A stretch of DNA of 64,000 nt, taken from positions 1-64,000 of the forward strand of contig CAZAPQ010000126.1 in assembly GCA_964487415.1 (NCBI GenBank), written 5' to 3'. Under the pieces are notes generated by a model. It saw only the letters and a list, made by a program, of their open reading frames with translations, was not told the DNA's origin and did no database searches. The position numbers and the translations under genes were made by a program. This document shows positions 43,830-51,874 of this stretch, one piece after another; position 1 is the first letter of the stretch; each line of letters opens with the position of its first letter. The DNA is from DRVV01 sp964487415 (GTDB taxonomy: Archaea > Thermoproteota > Bathyarchaeia > Bathyarchaeales > Bathycorpusculaceae).

Positions 43830-43840
43830 ATATATAAAAG
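43830..43840 (-). promoter_or_regulatory. TATA box of the acd-ETF operon
   Basis: On the minus strand CTTTTATATAT lies 36-46 nt before the TTG start of the acyl-CoA dehydrogenase gene. It is flanked on each side by a perfect palindrome. Confidence 0.65.
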
Positions 43841-43852
43841 GTTATCGATAAC
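43841..43852. promoter_or_regulatory. Perfect 12-bp palindrome upstream of the acd TATA box
   Basis: GTTATCGATAAC is self-complementary and directly abuts the TATA element on its upstream (BRE) side. An activator or a second repressor could bind here. No similar sequence is noticed beside other genes in the window, although I cannot search exhaustively by eye. Confidence 0.5.
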
Positions 43853-43963
43853 TTAAAAGTAGCGTGGCATTAACCTTAATCAGATTCTTTAAAGCAACTT
43901 GATATTCAGTTTTTTGCTTAAAATCAGGGCTAACGCGTAAATTTTCTCTATTCTAGCTTCAGC

Positions 43964-44467
43964 CTAATAAACAGATACTTTAGCAACACCCTTTATCTTT
44001 AAGAATTCTGGAATAAGCTCTCCAGGAATTTTCCTCTCTGCAATAAGGGTGAGCTTTGGTTCGGGTGAAAGTTCAGGGTCATCAACTATCGCCTGCCTAA
44101 TACTTAATCCATTTTTTGCTAAAATCATAGCCGCGTTCGCTAAAATACCTGGAATTTTAGCGTCAACCGGTGTTATTTCAACAACTCCGAAGTTAAGATG
44201 TCTTGCGACCTCCTTTAGTGAGTGTCCTGCAGAACGTAAACTTTCAAAAATTAAGCGTAGCTCCTGAATATTTTGTATCGTAGCGATTGTTTCGTTAACC
44301 GTTCGCCTGTCAACACCTGCGACTCTAGCAACACGTACTGGTGGAACTTCAATCTCGTTAAGATAAATTTTTCCAGATCTTACACTTAACCCATTTTCCA
44401 CTAAAACTCGAGCTACCTTAAGTCGTTCGGGGTATTTGTCCAAATGTTTTTTAATGTTATTCCACAT
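43964..44467 (-). CDS. ACT-domain regulator with HTH (archaeal amino-acid-binding type)
   Basis: About 167 residues. The first 90 residues contain a winged-helix-like segment (LKVARVLVENGLSVRSGKIY; VARVAGVDRRTVNETIATIQ). The C-terminal half is an ACT domain (AKIPGILANAAMILAKNGLS) that usually binds an amino acid. It is a predicted regulator of amino-acid metabolism (COG1707/COG2150-like). It lies between the acd promoter and the divergent trpB2 gene. The ATG at 44467 is preferred over 44515, which adds a hydrophobic stretch not expected in the family. Confidence 0.72.
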   Translation of the reverse strand: MWNNIKKHLDKYPERLKVARVLVENGLSVRSGKIYLNEIEVPPVRVARVAGVDRRTVNETIATIQNIQELRLIFESLRSAGHSLKEVARHLNFGVVEITPVDAKIPGILANAAMILAKNGLSIRQAIVDDPELSPEPKLTLIAERKIPGELIPEFLKIKGVAKVSVY

Positions 44468-44572
44468 TTTGCGTCTGAAATATATTATCATAACCGAGCA
44501 TAGATAAATTTTCATTCTCTATGTCATGGCTGAGCAAGCGAGCTTATGAATGTACAAAATTGTACTCAAAAG

Positions 44573-44582
44573 ACTTAAATAG
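44573..44582 (+). promoter_or_regulatory. TATA-like element upstream of trpB2
   Basis: ACTTAAATAG lies about 41-50 nt before the TTG start and fits an archaeal TATA box. GAGGTGAAAAG just before the TTG gives the ribosome-binding site. Confidence 0.5.
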
Positions 44583-44622
44583 AGCCTAAACGTTCAACTT
44601 AACAAATCTGAGGTGAAAAGCT

Positions 44623-46020
44623 TTGCCTCCAAGGAAAATCATCTTGAACGATGAAGAGGTCCCTAAACAGTGGTACTGCATACTTCCAGATTTGCCCAAA
44701 CCATTGCCGCCGTTCATTGATCCTGAAACAAGAGCGCCAGGAGGAGGGGTTGCTCCAAAGATTTTTCCAAAGCAGATTCTTGCTCAGGAATTTAGCCAGG
44801 AAAGATGGATAGATATACCTGAAGAGGTGAGGGAAGTTTACAGGCTATGGCGGCCAACTCCACTATATCGGGCTGTGAGGCTTGAAGAGGCGCTTAAAAC
44901 GCCTGCAAAAATCTATTACAAGTATGAGGGTGTAAGCCCGCCGGGGAGTCATAAGCCAAACACCGCGGTTGCCCAAGCCTACTATAACATGAAAGAGGGC
45001 ATAAAGCGACTTGCAACTGAGACTGGTGCTGGCCAGTGGGGTTCCGCTTTGGCTTTTGGTTGTATGATGTTTGGTTTAAAGTGTACAGTTTACATGGTTA
45101 AAGTAAGTTACCAACAGAAACCCTATAGAAGGGTTATGATGGAGTCCTTTGGTGCTGAGGTCTATCCAAGCCCAAGTGATAAGACGGAAGCAGGGAGGAA
45201 GATTCTCAAGGAGGATCCTAATAACCCTGGCAGCTTAGGTATCGCAATAAGCGAGGCTGTTGAGGATGCCTTAGTTCATGAGGATACCAATTATGGTATA
45301 GGAAGTGTCTTCAATCATGTTCTTCTGCACCAAACGGTAATCGGGCTTGAAACCAAAAAACAGATGGAAATAGCCGGAGAATATCCTGATGTAATTTTCG
45401 GATGCATCGGAGGTGGAAGCAGCTTTTCAGGTCTCTTCTGGCCATTCTATTATGACAAAGTTTCCAAAAAAGCTCCTAAGGATGTCAAGTTTGTAGCTGT
45501 AGAACCCACGGCATGTCCATCCGTAACTAAAGGCGAATACACATATGATCATGGAGACACTGCTAGGATAACACCTTTAGTGCCTATGCATACGTTGGGG
45601 CATGATTATATCCCTCCACCAATTCATGCTGGAGGTCTACGTTACCATGGAATAGCTCCAACCATAAGCCTCCTCGCATCGACCGGTAACCTTGAAACGG
45701 TGGCTTATAATCAAGTCGAAGTGTTCAATGCTGCGAAAATCTTCATTCAAACCGAGGGCATAATCCCAGCGCCAGAGCCTGCCCATGCCATAAAGGCTGC
45801 CATAGACGAAGCCTTAAGATGCAAGAAGACGGGAGAGGAAAAGGTCATCCTCTTCAACTTATGCGGTCACGGTCACTTCGACATGCAAGCCTACGCTGAC
45901 TTTCTAAGCGGCAAACTAGAACCCTACGAGTACCCGGCTGAAAAAGTTGAGGAAGCCATGCAGAGACTCAGGAAACTATATCCATGGCTTGATGAGGCTA
46001 AAAATAAGTACATCAGATAA
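44623..46020 (+). CDS. trpB2: Tryptophan synthase beta chain, TrpB2 type
   Basis: 465 residues, longer than TrpB1, as usual for TrpB2. The PLP Lys111 is in PPGSHKPNTAVAQ; GCIGGGSSFSG binds phosphate; ETGAGQWGSALAFGCMMFG is the TrpB2 version of the substrate loop. It joins indole and serine, and probably works without TrpA. No trpA or other trp gene is beside it, so a salvage role is plausible. The ACT regulator divergently encoded at 43964 may sense the product (inference). Start is TTG. Confidence 0.93.
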   Translation: MPPRKIILNDEEVPKQWYCILPDLPKPLPPFIDPETRAPGGGVAPKIFPKQILAQEFSQERWIDIPEEVREVYRLWRPTPLYRAVRLEEALKTPAKIYYKYEGVSPPGSHKPNTAVAQAYYNMKEGIKRLATETGAGQWGSALAFGCMMFGLKCTVYMVKVSYQQKPYRRVMMESFGAEVYPSPSDKTEAGRKILKEDPNNPGSLGIAISEAVEDALVHEDTNYGIGSVFNHVLLHQTVIGLETKKQMEIAGEYPDVIFGCIGGGSSFSGLFWPFYYDKVSKKAPKDVKFVAVEPTACPSVTKGEYTYDHGDTARITPLVPMHTLGHDYIPPPIHAGGLRYHGIAPTISLLASTGNLETVAYNQVEVFNAAKIFIQTEGIIPAPEPAHAIKAAIDEALRCKKTGEEKVILFNLCGHGHFDMQAYADFLSGKLEPYEYPAEKVEEAMQRLRKLYPWLDEAKNKYIR

Positions 46021-46129
46021 CTTTTTTCAACATTTTATTCCCCTTTATTTTAATAGTAATCGCTGTGCAATATATAATTCAGTTAAAATCAAAACACTAT
46101 CTATTGTGGGAATCGTGGAGAACAAAAAG

Positions 46130-47239
46130 GTGAAAATTTTAGGTTTCATTGTTAATCCTATTGCTGGAATGGGCGGAGCTGTAGGCTTAAAGGGCACAGA
46201 CGGCGATGCAGTTCTAGAGAAAGCCATAGTTCTTGGAGCCAAACCTGTAGCGCCAGCGAGGGCATTAAGATTCCTAATTGAACTCAAGCCCTTCATGGAA
46301 AAGATTAAGCTGATCACGGGAGCTGGTGCGATGGGGGAAGATGAAGCCAAAAAATGCGGGTTCCAATGCACTGCTGTGGGGAAGCGAAAAGAGAAGACCA
46401 GCGCAAGGGATACCATGGAGATTGCGAGATCCATTAAAGGAATGGGCGCGGCGCTTCTTGTGTTCTGTGGTGGTGATGGAACCGCCCGGGACATATACAA
46501 CGCCGTAGGCATGGGTATCCCCGTTTTAGGAGTACCCAGTGGAGTGAAAATGCACAGCGCAGTATTTGCCGTTGACCCACAGGCTGCAGCGAGAATTGTT
46601 GCAAAATTCATTTTTGAAGGTCTTCCCCTAAAGGAAGCTGAAGTTATGGATGTTGATGAAGAGGCTTTTAGGCAGGGTCGCGTCTCCGCTGAGCTATATG
46701 GATATGTTCTAATTCCATATGAGCCATATCTAATTCAAGATGCTAAAATGGCAAGTCCAATGACCGAAAGCGAGCTTAGGAATCAAGCTGCAATAGCCAT
46801 ATATATTATCGAGAACATGGAGCCAGATGCAGTTTACATCATTGGGCCTGGAACAACAACCCGGACAATAGCCGACCTATTGGATGAAAGTAAAACCCTC
46901 TTAGGCGTTGATTTGTTCCTTAACAAGAAAATGATAGCCAAGGACGTAAATGAGAAACAGGTATTGGAAGCTATTGAGGGAAGAAAAGCCTACATAATCG
47001 TCACGCCTATAGGCAGGCAAGGTTTCATCTTTGGGAGGGGAAACCAGCAAATAAGCTCGAAAGTGATTCGCAAAGTAGGCTTAGATAACATAATAGTGGT
47101 TGCAACTAAAAGTAAGCTGGAGAACCTGAGAAGTTTAAGGGTTGACACGGGTGACCAAAGACTGGATGAAGAATTTCGAAAACGTAAAATCAAGGTGATA
47201 ATTGACTACAAGATGGAACGTTTGATGCCTGTAGAATAG
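46130..47239 (+). CDS. ATP-NAD kinase family protein (COG3199)
   Basis: About 369 residues. GFIVNPIAGMGGAVGLKGTD and VFCGGDGTARDIYNAVGM (the GGDGT NAD-kinase motif) are clear. GVPSGVKMHSAVFAVDP extends the nucleotide site. Relatives phosphorylate NAD or act on acetoin-type substrates; the archaeal role is not fixed. The frame is open far upstream into trpB2, but GTG 46130 has GGAG 9 nt before it and begins at the conserved N-terminus. An in-frame GTG at 46115 is the alternative. Confidence 0.85.
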   Translation: MKILGFIVNPIAGMGGAVGLKGTDGDAVLEKAIVLGAKPVAPARALRFLIELKPFMEKIKLITGAGAMGEDEAKKCGFQCTAVGKRKEKTSARDTMEIARSIKGMGAALLVFCGGDGTARDIYNAVGMGIPVLGVPSGVKMHSAVFAVDPQAAARIVAKFIFEGLPLKEAEVMDVDEEAFRQGRVSAELYGYVLIPYEPYLIQDAKMASPMTESELRNQAAIAIYIIENMEPDAVYIIGPGTTTRTIADLLDESKTLLGVDLFLNKKMIAKDVNEKQVLEAIEGRKAYIIVTPIGRQGFIFGRGNQQISSKVIRKVGLDNIIVVATKSKLENLRSLRVDTGDQRLDEEFRKRKIKVIIDYKMERLMPVE

Positions 47240-47291
47240 CAACCCCTTTAAATGATTAGACTTAAAGAACAAGCCGTTAAGAGGCGGTAAA

Positions 47292-48410
47292 ATGATTTCC
47301 ATAAATGCTCCACAAATAGGCGAAGAGGAAATTGAAGCCGTTGTCAAAGTTCTGAAAAGCGGGATTCTTACGAATGCCCTTGGCGAGGGACCCATGGTTA
47401 AACGTTTTGAAGAGGAATTTGCGAAATTTGTGGGTGTAAAACATGCATTAGCCGTCAATAGCGGAACAGCCGCGCTCCACATGGCTGTGTCCAGCGTTGG
47501 CGTTAACCCTGGCGATGAAGTGATTCTTCCAAGTTTCACATTTGTGGCTACTGCTGAGGCTGTGGTTTTAGCGGGTGCTAAACCAGTTTTCGTGGACATT
47601 GACCCGGTTACGTATAACATTTCTCCAGAGAGAATCCGAGAAGCTGTGTCGAGGAAAACTAAGGCGATAATCGCTGTGGACCTCTACGGTTTACCAGCTC
47701 AATTAAAGCCCATAAAAGAAATAGCTGAAGAATATGGCTTGGCGGTTATTGAGGATGCAGCTCAAGCTCACGGCGCGCTTTATGAAGGAAAGCCTGTAGG
47801 AGCCTATGCAGATGTTGCATGCTGGAGTTTCTATGCTAGTAAAAATATGACCACTGGGGAAGGTGGAATGCTGACGACGGACAATGATGAAATAGCTGAA
47901 AAATTGAGGTTGCTAAGGTGCCATGGCGAGAAAGAGAAATATCATTCAGTAATTCTGGGCCACAATTACCGTATGCCCGAAATCCAAGCTGCAATAGGCT
48001 TGGTTCAATTGGCCAAGTTGCCCAAGTTTCTAGCGAGGAGACGAGAAAACGCGGATAGACTCACCGAGTTGCTTAGTTACGGGAAAGAGGATTTGCAGCT
48101 GCCTATAGAACCTGAAAATTGTAGAAGTAGCTGGTACCTCTACACTGTTAGGCTTAAGGGCGCCAATGTTGCGAAAAGAAATGCTGTTGTTGCAAAGCTA
48201 AGAAGCAAAATGGTGGGCGCTGAAGTTTACTATCCTCTCCCAATACATCTTATGCCATATTACAAGCAGTTTGGAAAGTTTAGACTTCCAGAAACTGAGG
48301 CGGCTTCCTCTCAGGTATTCTCGCTTCCGATACATCCAGGTGTTACCACAGAGCAAATAGATTTCATAGGCAAAGTTGTCTTAGAAACAATTCGACAGAC
48401 GTCAACATAA
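47292..48410 (+). CDS. DegT/DnrJ/EryC1 family aminotransferase
   Basis: 372 residues. The N-terminal ISINAPQIGEEEIEAVVKVL, the PLP-binding AVNSGTAALHMAV, EDAAQAHGALYEGKPVG and SFYASKNMTTGEGGML (PLP Lys) are canonical. These enzymes transaminate nucleotide-linked or free sugars for surface glycans. It is 52 nt after the kinase gene and has GAGGCGG 6 nt upstream of the ATG. The sugar substrate is unknown. Confidence 0.93.
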   Translation: MISINAPQIGEEEIEAVVKVLKSGILTNALGEGPMVKRFEEEFAKFVGVKHALAVNSGTAALHMAVSSVGVNPGDEVILPSFTFVATAEAVVLAGAKPVFVDIDPVTYNISPERIREAVSRKTKAIIAVDLYGLPAQLKPIKEIAEEYGLAVIEDAAQAHGALYEGKPVGAYADVACWSFYASKNMTTGEGGMLTTDNDEIAEKLRLLRCHGEKEKYHSVILGHNYRMPEIQAAIGLVQLAKLPKFLARRRENADRLTELLSYGKEDLQLPIEPENCRSSWYLYTVRLKGANVAKRNAVVAKLRSKMVGAEVYYPLPIHLMPYYKQFGKFRLPETEAASSQVFSLPIHPGVTTEQIDFIGKVVLETIRQTST

Positions 48411-48437
48411 TTATATTTTAACCCCCATGGTGAAAGC

Positions 48438-48521
48438 TTGTTCGAGCTATTAGAAAAAATAAGTGTCAGCCTGTCTTCATTAAATACAAGCATTAAAATG
48501 TTAACGGCTCATAGTTGTTGA
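48438..48521 (+). CDS. Possible 27-residue small protein
   Basis: The TTG at 48438 is preceded by GGTGAAAGC. The product LFELLEKISVSLSSLNTS plus nine residues is an amphipathic helix. It lies in the 203-nt spacer between the DegT gene and the cyclophilin-like gene. Support is limited to the ribosome-binding site and an uninterrupted frame, so it may be chance. Confidence 0.25.
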   Translation: MFELLEKISVSLSSLNTSIKMLTAHSC

Positions 48522-48613
48522 GAATTATACATTAACAGTAAAGGTAAAATATAAGCAGCCCGCCATATAAAGGCGCATCCAGTTTAAGGGATGATTTTAT
48601 TGGTGTATTGAAG

Positions 48614-48997
48614 ATGAAAAGTGAGGGGTTTGAAGTTTCAAGGGTAAAGGTGAGGTTTGCGGTTGAAGGTTTAGGAGAGGCTGAAGGTGAACTCATTCGC
48701 TATTTGTCTCCGAGAACCGTTGATGCCATCGTCAGAAAGCTGCCTTTTGAAGGACGGGCAGCCATCTGGAAAGAGGAGGTCTACTTTGAAATTCCGGTGC
48801 GGATGGGTGAGGAAAAAGCAAAAAGCACCGTGGAAAAAGGAACTATTGCATTTTGGCCTATGGGAAGCGCCCTATGCATATTTTACGGCAATTCCCAGCC
48901 CTACAGCCCAGTTAACATTATAGGCAAAGTGACTAAAAACCTTGAATTATTCAATAAAGTTAAAAGTGGATCAATAATCAAGGTGGAAAAGTTATAG
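48614..48997 (+). CDS. Cyclophilin-like fold protein (COG2164 type)
   Basis: About 127 residues. VRFAVEGLGEAEGELIRYLS at the start, GRAAIWKEEVYFEIPVRMG and IAFWPMGSALCIFYGNSQPY resemble small archaeal proteins with a cyclophilin-like barrel. Whether it has peptidyl-prolyl isomerase activity is unknown. GGTG lies 8 nt before the ATG used. It overlaps the convergent 48992 gene by 6 nt. Confidence 0.75.
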   Translation: MKSEGFEVSRVKVRFAVEGLGEAEGELIRYLSPRTVDAIVRKLPFEGRAAIWKEEVYFEIPVRMGEEKAKSTVEKGTIAFWPMGSALCIFYGNSQPYSPVNIIGKVTKNLELFNKVKSGSIIKVEKL

Positions 48998-49426
48998 GAA
49001 AACGCTGTCATTCCAACTTTTTAAGAGCCTTTCACATTCATTCGCGACTTCTCTACTTCGACACTTTTGCCTCAGCTTTTCAAGAAACTCTATACGTTTT
49101 TCTACGGAGCGCCTTTCCGCATCCCCGCCATAATAAAGTTTTCCCTCCAGATATTCTTTCATATGGTAAGCTTTTTGTATAAATAAGCTGGCGGCATCCA
49201 CTGGATTCTGCACCGCATATTTATTGGCCCAAATTTTGGCCTCAGCCTCGCGGAGCTGAGTGAAACCATCGATTTCTTTGATCTCTCTAATATATTTCGT
49301 AAAAAAGTCATAGTATCCTGCTTTTTTAATAAGGTCTAGCGCAGCTTTTACCTTTAACTTGAATTCGGCGCTTCCATCAATTTGTATGCGACGCTTAGAT
49401 TCCTTTTTTGAGGTTTGTGTCGACAA
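48992..49426 (-). CDS. Hypothetical helical protein
   Basis: 144 residues, almost entirely predicted helix with many charged residues (KLKVKAALDLIKKAGYYDFF; EAEAKIWANKYAVQNPVDAA). No motif I can name. The basic first 12 residues suggest a flexible N-terminus. It ends 6 nt inside the cyclophilin-like gene. It could be a small soluble adaptor; no function assigned. Confidence 0.5.
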   Translation of the reverse strand: MSTQTSKKESKRRIQIDGSAEFKLKVKAALDLIKKAGYYDFFTKYIREIKEIDGFTQLREAEAKIWANKYAVQNPVDAASLFIQKAYHMKEYLEGKLYYGGDAERRSVEKRIEFLEKLRQKCRSREVANECERLLKSWNDSVFL

Positions 49427-49507
49427 TTCTGCCTTCCACTTGTGGTTTTACGCGCTTAAACTATCCTGGATTCTGAAGAACCCTCAAGCTAGCAATAAAA
49501 GATGAAG

Positions 49508-49831
49508 TTAGTCTACACTGTAAATTTTGATGTGGTGGTTCCCAGAAATCAGTTTTATTACACCGCCATCTTCCAGACTTTCAAGAAGATCTTTTGCTGC
49601 ACTTATCCTTAGATTGAATCGTGAAGCTACGGTATATGGGGTTAAGACACGCATTTTCTTTAACTCTTCAACAATTTTTTCGCTTTTAATATCTGGAAGA
49701 AGAATTCCTGCCGGCTTTTTCTCTTTTTCTGCAGTTTTTCCCTTCTCTTTTTCCTTTTGCTGCTTCTTAGCTTCTTCTCGCATTTGCATCTTTTCCATTT
49801 GTTTCAGGGATAGTTTCTTTTTTCCACCCAT
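49508..49831 (-). CDS. rps25e: 30S ribosomal protein eS25
   Basis: 107 residues. The Lys/Glu-rich N-terminus and the winged-helix C-terminus (RVLTPYTVASRFNLRISAAK; LLESLEDGGVIKLIS) match eS25. This protein occurs in TACK archaea and eukaryotes and contacts the tRNA exit region. It is a single gene between the hypothetical at 48992 and the histone gene. Confidence 0.92.
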   Translation of the reverse strand: MGGKKKLSLKQMEKMQMREEAKKQQKEKEKGKTAEKEKKPAGILLPDIKSEKIVEELKKMRVLTPYTVASRFNLRISAAKDLLESLEDGGVIKLISGNHHIKIYSVD

Positions 49832-49934
49832 CCATATCCCTCTAGAACCTGATGCAGATATGCATTTCAGCCTCTTATATTCATTACTTTAAATGGGCTT
49901 AACATGGCATGAAAAAGAAGGTGGGGAAAGAAGT

Positions 49935-50156
49935 TTACCTTCCCAGAACTTTCCTTGTTGCGATTTCGATATCCTCAGCCTTTATAGTTTTTCTTCCTGT
50001 ATGCATCGCAAAATCAAGGGCTTCCTTAGCTATTTTTATCCCTATTTCTTCTAGCGCTTTGGCCAATTCTCGGGCCGCTGCTTCACTTACCCTCTCAGCT
50101 CCAGCCTTCTTGCATAACCTATGCATGGGAGCAATTGCCAATTCCAAGTTTGCCAT
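49935..50156 (-). CDS. Archaeal histone
   Basis: 73 residues, a single histone fold. LAIAPMHRLCKKAGAERVSE, AAARELAKALEEIGIKIAKE and the C-terminal RKTIKAEDIEIATRKVL give the three helices and the RxT-like loop (GRKT). It should dimerise and wrap DNA. There is no long tail. Its promoter lies in 50157-50230, which is A/T-rich and shared with the divergent TatD gene. Confidence 0.95.
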   Translation of the reverse strand: MANLELAIAPMHRLCKKAGAERVSEAAARELAKALEEIGIKIAKEALDFAMHTGRKTIKAEDIEIATRKVLGR

Positions 50157-50315
50157 AAAGTCTCCTCCAGTGGCTCCTTTTTATATTTAAAGCAATATTT
50201 AACGTTTATTGAATAGAAGATTCAAAAATCTGACGTATATACTTTTGTCCATGGGAAGCCTAATATTATACTTAAATATTATGTGCATTATGTATCCAGC
50301 TTAAGGGACTGTCTA

Positions 50316-51101
50316 ATGGAGCTTCAATATGTCGATGCTCACATACACCTTTCAGATGAGGAATATTCAGAAATAATTGGAGATATTGTGGAAGAAGCCA
50401 GGAAATCAAACGTCAAAGCCTTAGTTTCAAATTCTATGGATCTGAATACAAGCATCAAAAGCATGGAATTCGCCAAAAAATATCCGCGGCTGGTTTATGC
50501 TGCTTTAGGAATTCATCCATGGAATGTAAATGTTTTAAGAGAAGATGAACTCTACAGGACTTCCGCGTTCATCCTTAAAAATCGGCGAGACGACGCAGTG
50601 GTGGCTATTGGAGAGATAGGATTAGACTTTAAATACAAGAATATCTGGGAAAAGCAATTACATGTTCTCAACGAAATGTTACATCTGGCCGAGAGATTAG
50701 ATTTGCCTGTCATAATTCACTCCCGCGGAACAACACAGGAAATTGTTGAAATGCTTCCCTCCTACGACATTAAAAAGGTTCTATTGCACTGGTTTAGCAA
50801 TCCAATACGTCTGCTATCTAAAATTATAGAAAGAGGTTACTACATAACCGAAGGCCCTCCTGCGGTATATTCTAGTAATATACGTGAAATCATTCAAAGG
50901 ACACCTCTCGAAAATTTTCTAACAGAGACGGACGGACCAGTTCGCTATTTTAAAAGTCCATTTCATGGCAAGCTGACAACCCCCGCGTTCGTTCCGATGG
51001 TTGTTCAAGCTGTGGCAGAGATAAAGAAGATGAGCGTGGCCGATGTTGCAGAAAAAGTGGTGAAGAACTTTGAGAATTTTTTCGGAGTAAGCATTGTTTA
51101 A
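50316..51101 (+). CDS. TatD family metal-dependent hydrolase
   Basis: About 261 residues. The metal motifs YVDAHIHLS, GIHPWNV, AIGEIGLDF, VIIHSRG, LLHWFSN and LTETDGP are in the usual order. TatD proteins are nucleases or D-aminoacyl-type hydrolases; the substrate is unknown. The ATG at 50316 starts just before the metal motif, as in the family; an ATG at 50283 adds 11 residues. Confidence 0.9.
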   Translation: MELQYVDAHIHLSDEEYSEIIGDIVEEARKSNVKALVSNSMDLNTSIKSMEFAKKYPRLVYAALGIHPWNVNVLREDELYRTSAFILKNRRDDAVVAIGEIGLDFKYKNIWEKQLHVLNEMLHLAERLDLPVIIHSRGTTQEIVEMLPSYDIKKVLLHWFSNPIRLLSKIIERGYYITEGPPAVYSSNIREIIQRTPLENFLTETDGPVRYFKSPFHGKLTTPAFVPMVVQAVAEIKKMSVADVAEKVVKNFENFFGVSIV

Positions 51102-51221
51102 TTTTTCCATTCCGTAAATTTAACGTTAGGAACGGTAAGGTTAAATCGTACTTGCAGTTTTATGAATGTTCACCTACAACTACATGCAATCGAAGGCGAA
51201 GCCTCAGGAGGATTTAAAAGT

Positions 51222-51443
51222 TTGGGAAATGTTCGAACGGAGCAAGTTAAACGCATAGCCAAAGAACTTATTAAAAGATTTCCAAATAGGTTCTCCAACA
51301 ACTTCGAAGAAAACAAACGTGTGATTTCCCTTTTTCTGCAAGGAGCAACTCCAAGGGTGCGAAATCAGATAGCAGGGTATATAACCAGCATCTATTCTGG
51401 TATGCGATTGTCCGCGGTTAAGGCTTCGGAGAAGAACGAGTAA
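51222..51443 (+). CDS. rps17e: 30S ribosomal protein eS17
   Basis: 73 residues. GNVRTEQVKRIAKELIKRFP, FEENKRV and VRNQIAGYITSIY match archaeal eS17 across its whole length. The TTG at 51222 is chosen because GGAGG lies 10 nt upstream and because the family starts at this point; frames opening at 51162 add 20 residues with no family match. It is followed by a small helical gene. Confidence 0.9.
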   Translation: MGNVRTEQVKRIAKELIKRFPNRFSNNFEENKRVISLFLQGATPRVRNQIAGYITSIYSGMRLSAVKASEKNE

Positions 51444-51499
51444 CATTATTAAAGTTGCATAACTCCTTATTATGAATTGTAATGTGGAGCTTGGGGATT

Positions 51500-51871
51500 A
51501 TGATTGATCAGTATAGGCGTGGATGGGCCTTAAGGTATCTACGAGAGGCTAAAGCTGAACTTGAGGCTGCAAGAGAAATGCCATACATGGCTCAGGGACT
51601 TATTATCGAAGCCATTAGGAAGGCTAGAAATGCCATTTATTACAGTTTAGGCGAACCATCCCTTATAGAGGGCATAGTAAGAGAGGCAGCAGAAAACATG
51701 GAGGGCAAGCTTGACCCGATTTTAAAGTGCTTAGTGGAAATGGAGGAAACTCTTCACCAATTTACATATGTAGAGGATATGGATAAAGAAAAAACTTTGA
51801 AACGGGCAAGCGCCCTTATACAATTAGCCTCAGAGATTGTTGAAACCATAACGGGTGAAAAAGTAGACTGA
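51500..51871 (+). CDS. Hypothetical helical protein, possibly HEPN-like
   Basis: About 123 residues, all helical. YLREAKAELEAAREMPYMAQ followed by IEAIRKARNAIYYSLGEP has the flavour of a HEPN domain, but the catalytic Rx4-6H is not obvious. The acidic middle (ENMEGKLDPILKCLVEMEET) and a C-terminal helix complete it. GGGG lies 8 nt before the ATG. It converges on the aminotransferase gene with a 3-nt gap. Confidence 0.5.
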   Translation: MIDQYRRGWALRYLREAKAELEAAREMPYMAQGLIIEAIRKARNAIYYSLGEPSLIEGIVREAAENMEGKLDPILKCLVEMEETLHQFTYVEDMDKEKTLKRASALIQLASEIVETITGEKVD

Positions 51872-51874
51872 ATG

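Noticed and set aside
46045..46611. 188-codon minus-strand frame opposite the COG3199 kinase gene
   Set aside because: The plus strand carries the GGDGT motif and continuous family similarity; the reverse frame has no recognisable features.
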